Part shown: piece after piece, positions 5,073-9,000 of the stretch
Numbering within the stretch: position 1 is the stretch's first letter
Layout: each line of letters opens with the position of its first letter
DNA from: DATDMG01 sp036518955
GTDB taxonomy: Bacteria; Actinomycetota; Actinomycetes; Actinomycetales; Kineosporiaceae
Direction of reading: 5' to 3'
Assembly (NCBI GenBank): GCA_036518955.1
Contig: DATDMG010000433.1
Location: 1-9,000 of the forward strand
DNA: 9,000 nucleotides
Translations under genes and position numbers: made by a program
The notes under the pieces: model-generated
What the model was told of the DNA's origin: nothing
The model's input: the letters and a program-made list of their open reading frames with translations, nothing else
The model's database searches: none

Positions 5073-7268
5073 TCAGGGCCAGTCCCGGGCGGGCAGGCGG
5101 CTCATCGCCCGATCCATGATCGCCTTCCAGATCGGGGCCGCGATGCTGGCCCCGTAGACGGTGCCGTAGTACTGGCCGTTCACGGTGATGTCCCGCAGCC
5201 GCTGCCGCTCGTGGCCGCCGGCGCCCCGACCGGGGTCCGCCACCCACACCGCGGTGCTGCGCTGGGCGGTGTACCCGACGAACCAGCTGTCGTAGGGGCC
5301 GTCCGTCGTCCCGGTCTTGCCCGCGGACGGCCACGGAGACAGCGGTCCGACCCCCGCCGCGGTCCCCTCGGTCAGCACGTGGGTCAGCGCGCTGGTGACA
5401 CCGTGGGCCACCTCCGGGGTGAGGGCCCGGGAGCACTGCGGACCCGGGGTGGCGACGGTCGCCCAGCTGTCCGGCGTCGGGCCGGCCCGCTGGATCGATA
5501 CGACCGCCGTCGGCCGGCAGTAGATCCCGCCGCTGGCGAAGCCGGCGTAGGCGGCGGCCATGGTCAGTGGCGCGATCTCCTTGACCCCCAGGGTCAGGGA
5601 CGGCACGCAGGTCGGCAGCTTCGTGGTCGGCCGGTCCTCGCCGCATTCCCGACCGGGCACCGCCAGATGGACTCCGAGGCGCCCGGCGATCGCGGTGAGG
5701 TCGCACAGGTCGAGCTGCGACTCCATGTCCACGTAGGCCACGTTCACCGAGTTGAAGGTGGCCTGCAGCACGGACATCGTGCCCGTCTCGGCACCCTCCG
5801 AGTTCCCCGGGGTGTAGGCCTGGGTCCCGCGCAGGTGCCGCCCGCACGAGGTGAAGTCCTGCCGGGCGAACGGCCGCTGGGTGGCGTCGACGGTGTCGGA
5901 GAGCGACCGCCCGGAGTTCAGCCAGGTCGCCAACGTGAACGGCTTGAACGACGAGCCGGTCTGGAACCCGGTGGCGCCGCCCACGTCCGAGTCGACGCTG
6001 TAGTTCACGGACGTCCGGCCCGGGCCGGCGTCCACCGCGTAGGTGCGGTTCTGCGCCATCGCGAGGACCCGGCCGCTCCCCGGCTCGACCGTGACGGCCG
6101 CTGTCCCGAGCCCGCTCGGATCGGTCGGCGGGACGTGGCTGCGGACGGCGTCGTCGGCCGCGTACTGGGCGGCGTCGTCCAGCGTCGTCCGGATCACCAG
6201 CCCGGCGCGGTTGACCGCCGCCCGCCGAGCCGCCTGGGTCCGACCGAGGTCGGTGAACGTCGTGTCCTGGACCAGCGTCCGCAGTACGTAGTCGCAGAAG
6301 TAGCCAGCGGCGCCGGTGGCCGTGCAGCCGTGCGCCGGCGGGCGTCCCCGGGCCGACAGCTGGACGGCGACCGCCCGGTCGCGGTCCGCCGTCGAGATCA
6401 GGCCCTGGCTGAGCATCCGGGCGAGGACGACGTCGCGCCGCCGGGTCGCGGCGGCCGGGTGCCGGGTCGGGTCGTAGGTGCCGGGTTCTTGGATCATGCC
6501 GGCGAGGGTGGCCGCCTGGGGCAGCGTGACCGCGGCGGCGGACACCCCGAAGTAGCGCTCCGCAGCGGCTTCGACCCCGTAGGTGTCGCCGCCGAAGTAG
6601 GCGATGTTGAGGTAGTTCTCCAGGATCTGCGGCTTGGTCAGGCGATCCTCCAGGGAGATGGCCAGCCGCATCTCCCGCACCTTGCGCGTCGCCGACCGCG
6701 CCACCGCCTCCCGGGCCGCGGCCGCGTTGCCCATCGCGAGCGCGTGCTCCACCATGACGTTCTTGACGTACTGCTGGGTGAGGGTCGACGCGCCTTGCAC
6801 GGTCCCGCCCGCCGAGTCGTTGATCGCGGCCCGGGCCACGCCCTTGAGGTCGACTCCGCCGTGCCGGTAGAAGCGCGAGTCCTCGATCGCGATCACGGCC
6901 TGCTGGAGCACGGGCGCGATCCGCGCCAGCGGGACGACGGCGCGGTTCTCGTCGAAGAAGTAGGCGATCGGAGCACCGTTCGCGGCGAGCATCACCGACC
7001 GCTGGGGCAGCGGGGTGCTGTCGAGGACGTCGGGGAGCGAATCGAAGTAGTCGACGCCGGCGTTCACCGCCCACCCGGCGGACGCGACGACCGGCAGCAC
7101 GAACGCCGTCATCAGAGTGCCGGCGATCACGCTCACCGCGACGAACGCGGTCAGCAGGCCGAACGCCCGCCCACCCGCCGGCCCGTGCCCCACCGGCGCC
7201 CCGCCACCGTCGGCCCCGGTCGCAACCCTGTTCCTGCTTCTCCTGCTTCGGCCACGCTGCAACCCCAT
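5073..7268 (-). CDS. Bifunctional class A penicillin-binding protein
   Basis: Membrane-anchored peptidoglycan synthase that polymerises lipid II glycan strands and cross-links their peptides. From ATG 7268 it has 731 residues; numbers below count from the GTG at 7334 (subtract 22). A basic cytoplasmic head is followed by one membrane segment (about 57-80). The GT51 glycosyltransferase domain has catalytic Glu151 in EDSRFYRHGG, GASTLTQQ (181-188) and ILENYLNIAYFG (237-248). The transpeptidase domain has SxxK at Ser461-Lys464 (TGSSFKPF), SVN at 529-531 and KTG at 673-675 (AGKTGTTD). All are intact, so both activities are expected. Eight cysteines, all outside the membrane (337, 347, 497, 544, 564, 576, 606, 634), include the GC...FCDYV pair typical of actinobacterial enzymes and may form disulfides. 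There is no PASTA domain or long proline-rich tail. ATG 7268 is preferred because GGGGGGAG lies 9 nt upstream; GTG 7334 lacks a well-spaced site. Confidence 0.95.
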   Translation of the reverse strand: MGLQRGRSRRSRNRVATGADGGGAPVGHGPAGGRAFGLLTAFVAVSVIAGTLMTAFVLPVVASAGWAVNAGVDYFDSLPDVLDSTPLPQRSVMLAANGAPIAYFFDENRAVVPLARIAPVLQQAVIAIEDSRFYRHGGVDLKGVARAAINDSAGGTVQGASTLTQQYVKNVMVEHALAMGNAAAAREAVARSATRKVREMRLAISLEDRLTKPQILENYLNIAYFGGDTYGVEAAAERYFGVSAAAVTLPQAATLAGMIQEPGTYDPTRHPAAATRRRDVVLARMLSQGLISTADRDRAVAVQLSARGRPPAHGCTATGAAGYFCDYVLRTLVQDTTFTDLGRTQAARRAAVNRAGLVIRTTLDDAAQYAADDAVRSHVPPTDPSGLGTAAVTVEPGSGRVLAMAQNRTYAVDAGPGRTSVNYSVDSDVGGATGFQTGSSFKPFTLATWLNSGRSLSDTVDATQRPFARQDFTSCGRHLRGTQAYTPGNSEGAETGTMSVLQATFNSVNVAYVDMESQLDLCDLTAIAGRLGVHLAVPGRECGEDRPTTKLPTCVPSLTLGVKEIAPLTMAAAYAGFASGGIYCRPTAVVSIQRAGPTPDSWATVATPGPQCSRALTPEVAHGVTSALTHVLTEGTAAGVGPLSPWPSAGKTGTTDGPYDSWFVGYTAQRSTAVWVADPGRGAGGHERQRLRDITVNGQYYGTVYGASIAAPIWKAIMDRAMSRLPARDWP

Positions 7269-7269
7269 C

Positions 7270-7347
7270 TCAGGACGCTCCCCCCTGGCGGAAGCCGGAG
7301 CCCGTTCCCGTCGTCCCCGGAACCACCTCAGCACTGTCCGCGATCAA
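7270..7347 (-). CDS. Possible short upstream reading frame before the penicillin-binding protein
   Basis: A TTG at 7347 with AGGAG (7356-7352) 4 nt upstream opens a 25-codon frame whose TGA at 7272-7270 ends one base before the ATG at 7268. The arrangement would suit translational coupling. The peptide has no recognisable feature. The same Shine-Dalgarno also precedes other TTG codons, and TTG starts are infrequent, so this is tentative. Confidence 0.2.
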   Translation of the reverse strand: MIADSAEVVPGTTGTGSGFRQGGAS

Positions 7348-7363
7348 GCAACTCCTGTGAGCA

Positions 7364-7369
7364 ATTATC
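7364..7369 (-). promoter_or_regulatory. Possible -10 element of the penicillin-binding protein gene
   Basis: Minus-strand GATAAT lies in an AT-rich island unusual for this sequence, 95 nt upstream of ATG 7268. It matches five of six bases of TATAAT. No -35 match is found at 16-18 nt upstream (AGGACG at 17), so a regulator-assisted promoter or an alternative sigma factor would be needed. Confidence 0.3.
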
Positions 7370-7401
7370 AGAGGGGTAGCGAGGGTCGTCCTCCCGAACG
7401 G

Positions 7402-7427
7402 GTAACCATCCAGTCACAACTCGTGAC
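7402..7427. promoter_or_regulatory. Tandem GTNAC array upstream of the penicillin-binding protein gene
   Basis: Three GTNAC pentamers follow one another: GTAAC (7402-7406), GTCAC (7413-7417) and GTGAC (7423-7427). Their starts are 11 and 10 bp apart, about one helical turn each. The last two also form a perfect inverted repeat around aactc. The array sits just upstream of the candidate -10 element. It looks like an operator for a regulator binding repeated half-sites; MtrA- or GlnR-type response regulators bind related sequences, but the identity is not established. Confidence 0.4.
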
Positions 7428-7474
7428 AGCAGTGGGGGCTGGGGCCAGTGCGACCGGATGGGCGGCCACGATGA

Positions 7475-7513
7475 GTTCCGGGGCGAGCCCGCTCGGGTGG
7501 ACGAGACCGGAAC
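7475..7513 (-). terminator. Stem-loop downstream of the alpha-galactosidase gene
   Basis: Perfect 7-bp arms gttccgg (7475-7481) and ccggaac (7507-7513) enclose 25 nt that contain a nested inverted repeat cgagc-cc-gctcg (7484-7495). It begins 10 nt past the stop codon at 7524-7526. Its position suits an intrinsic terminator without a U-tract. It is less stable than the hairpin at 1142-1184. Confidence 0.45.
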
Positions 7514-7523
7514 CACCGGGCGG

Positions 7524-9000
7524 TCAGTCCCCGAAGGGCCAGCCGCCCTCGGGGGGGTTCCAGTCGAAGGCACGGTCCTCGCCGTCCAGCCGCCATCCGG
7601 CGGGGCAGCGCGTCTGCAGCCAGTCCAGCGGCTCGGCGACCGGCGCGGGCCGGGCCGCGCGGGCCAGCGCGTCACCCACCGCGCCGAGCACCGCGGGGTC
7701 GCTGAGGTCGGCCGGGACCGAGACGAACAGCGGCGTGCCACTCGCCGCGAGCAGGTCGAGCCACTGCCGGGCGAGCGGCCACGGCAGGCCGGGCGTGACC
7801 GGGGCGATGTCGGCGTCCGCGGCGAAGAACGTGCCGTGCTGCGCCGCCCGGAACGCCAGCGTGTTGACCCCCATCCGCCGGGTGCGGTTCCACGAGACGC
7901 CGCTGACGTCGTCCCCGATCCGCTGCAGCTCCACCAGCCCGGCGGCCAGGTGCCCCACCGTGTTGCAGCCGAGGAGCAGCGCGGCGCCGGCCGCCTCGCG
8001 GAGCCGGCCGTACAGCCCGGACAGCACCTCCGCCGTCGTCCGGTCGGCCCGGGCGAAACCCCAGCCGTCGTCGGTGACGGTGGCACCCATCGCGAAGCCC
8101 CAGCGTCCGAACACGTCCCAGCTGGTGTAGTCGTGTTTGATCAGCTGGTAGCCCCAGCCGACCAGGCGCTCCACGTGCTCGGACACCAGCTCGAGCACCT
8201 CCGGCAGGCTCGGATCCAGACATCCGTTGTGCGGCATCCGGAGCCAGCCGGGGACGCCGGGCATCCACGTCAGCGGCCGGTACCAGATGCCGGGCCGGAC
8301 GCCGAGGTCGCGCAGGGTGGCCGCCATCGCACCCATGTCGCCGAACCGTTCGTTGCCGAACCAGGGGCCGAGGCCCAGGCCGCCCTGCGACCAGCCGTCG
8401 TCGATCACCGAGTACGGCCGGTTCTCCGGGGCGGGCGAGCGCCGGGAGATCTGTTCCGACACTCGGACGATCAGCTCGTAGCTGTTGCGCCCGTAGTGGG
8501 CGTACCAGTCGTTCGTCCCGTAGACGGGATGGTCGGGGAGCAGCGGCTGCGGGCAGAGCGCCCGGCACAGGGCCTGCTGGGCCGCGAACGGGGTCTCGCC
8601 CGGCACACCCTCCCGCCCGACCACATCGGCCACCGCGAGCGCCCGGCCAGCCAGCAGCACCGGCCGCCCCCCGCTCCGGACGTCGGCCCACAGGCTGAGC
8701 CCGGCCCGGTCCGCCGTCCAGAAGCACAGGGCACCCGCGCCGACCCGGACGCCGTACCCGTGGGTCGCTCCGGACACCGGCCGGTGCGTCAGCACGTACC
8801 ACGGCAGCACGCGCTCGGCGGCCTCGCCCCGCCACTCCAGGTCGCCATAGGCACGTTCCCAGTGGTCGCCCAGGTACAACGCGCCGACGCCGACGTCCCC
8901 GTGCCACCGAAGCTGCACCCGGCAGACCCCGGTGGTGGCGGAGAGGCGGACGGCGAGCCGGTCCGGCTCCACCGCGGTCCCCACGACGACCCCCGGTCCC
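7524..9000 (-). CDS. Alpha-galactosidase-like glycoside hydrolase (clan GH-D), 5'-partial
   Basis: Retaining glycosidase of the GH36/GH27 type, expected to release alpha-galactosyl residues from oligosaccharides or galactomannan. The frame is open to the right edge. Residues below count from the internal GTG at 8984 (486 residues). A beta-rich N-terminal part (about 1-125) leads into a (beta/alpha)8 barrel beginning near YGTNDWYAHYG (155-165). IDDGWSQGG (194-202) is a barrel motif of this clan. LIKHDYTSWD (281-290) carries the likely nucleophile Asp285. RIGDDVSGVSW (355-365) carries the likely acid/base Asp359, in the R-x-x-x-D arrangement. The protein ends soon after a short C-terminal segment rich in Trp and Pro. 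No signal peptide is visible, but the N-terminus may be missing. It lies 189 bp upstream of the penicillin-binding protein ORF on the same strand, with a stem-loop between. Exact family and substrate are uncertain. Confidence 0.85.
   Translation of the reverse strand, partial: GPGVVVGTAVEPDRLAVRLSATTGVCRVQLRWHGDVGVGALYLGDHWERAYGDLEWRGEAAERVLPWYVLTHRPVSGATHGYGVRVGAGALCFWTADRAGLSLWADVRSGGRPVLLAGRALAVADVVGREGVPGETPFAAQQALCRALCPQPLLPDHPVYGTNDWYAHYGRNSYELIVRVSEQISRRSPAPENRPYSVIDDGWSQGGLGLGPWFGNERFGDMGAMAATLRDLGVRPGIWYRPLTWMPGVPGWLRMPHNGCLDPSLPEVLELVSEHVERLVGWGYQLIKHDYTSWDVFGRWGFAMGATVTDDGWGFARADRTTAEVLSGLYGRLREAAGAALLLGCNTVGHLAAGLVELQRIGDDVSGVSWNRTRRMGVNTLAFRAAQHGTFFAADADIAPVTPGLPWPLARQWLDLLAASGTPLFVSVPADLSDPAVLGAVGDALARAARPAPVAEPLDWLQTRCPAGWRLDGEDRAFDWNPPEGGWPFGD

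Noticed and set aside
4956..7379. An 807-codon open frame on the plus strand opposite the penicillin-binding protein gene
   Set aside because: It is the antisense shadow of a gene with complete catalytic motifs. Its product is Arg/Gly/Pro-rich without domains, as expected in very GC-rich DNA.
7402..7427. Firm assignment of the GTNAC array to MtrA or GlnR
   Set aside because: The half-sites are compatible with more than one response regulator, and neither identity can be settled from the sequence.
7672..8907. A 411-codon minus frame inside the alpha-galactosidase gene
   Set aside because: Shifted-frame shadow; the catalytic-motif frame overlaps it fully and has the expected clan GH-D motifs.

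Overview
The window is very GC-rich, with coding frames that nearly always end codons in G or C. It carries a class A penicillin-binding protein of actinobacterial type and a lipoprotein sugar-binding protein. This points to a high-GC Gram-positive actinomycete, probably a soil or plant-associated filamentous genus. The sequence alone does not fix the genus. I saw no tRNA, rRNA, CRISPR array, insertion sequence or phage gene.

Left to right: (1) 1-846 (+), a PIG-L/LmbE-type deacetylase cut by the left edge, with a likely single-base frame break near its N-terminus. (2) 839-1001 (-), a decayed 3' remnant of a glycine-betaine/choline-type (OpuAC/ProX) substrate-binding protein, followed by about 140 bp without a gene and a strong terminator hairpin. 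(3) 1194-2249 (-), an exported protein made of two tandem CBM2-like cellulose-binding modules and no catalytic domain. (4) 2459-3310 (+), an ECHDC3-like member of the enoyl-CoA hydratase superfamily that lacks both canonical catalytic glutamates. (5) 3323-3712 (-), a small unrecognised protein directly downstream of (6) 3745-4854 (-), a XylF-like sugar-binding lipoprotein. (7) 5073-7268 (-), a bifunctional class A penicillin-binding protein with complete active-site motifs. (8) 7524-9000 (-), a GH36/GH27-type alpha-galactosidase cut by the right edge.

The genes do not form one obvious operon. Two themes can be seen. One is handling of plant-type carbohydrate: the CBM2 protein, the xylose-type sugar-binding lipoprotein without a transporter beside it, and the alpha-galactosidase. 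The other is envelope building: the penicillin-binding protein. The most unusual items are the catalytic-residue losses in the hydratase-family protein, the twin CBM2 protein with its long pre-signal region and Lys-Thr linker, the transporter remnant wedged between two genes, and a tandem GTNAC array upstream of the penicillin-binding protein gene. I found no clear evidence of a wholly new multi-gene system.
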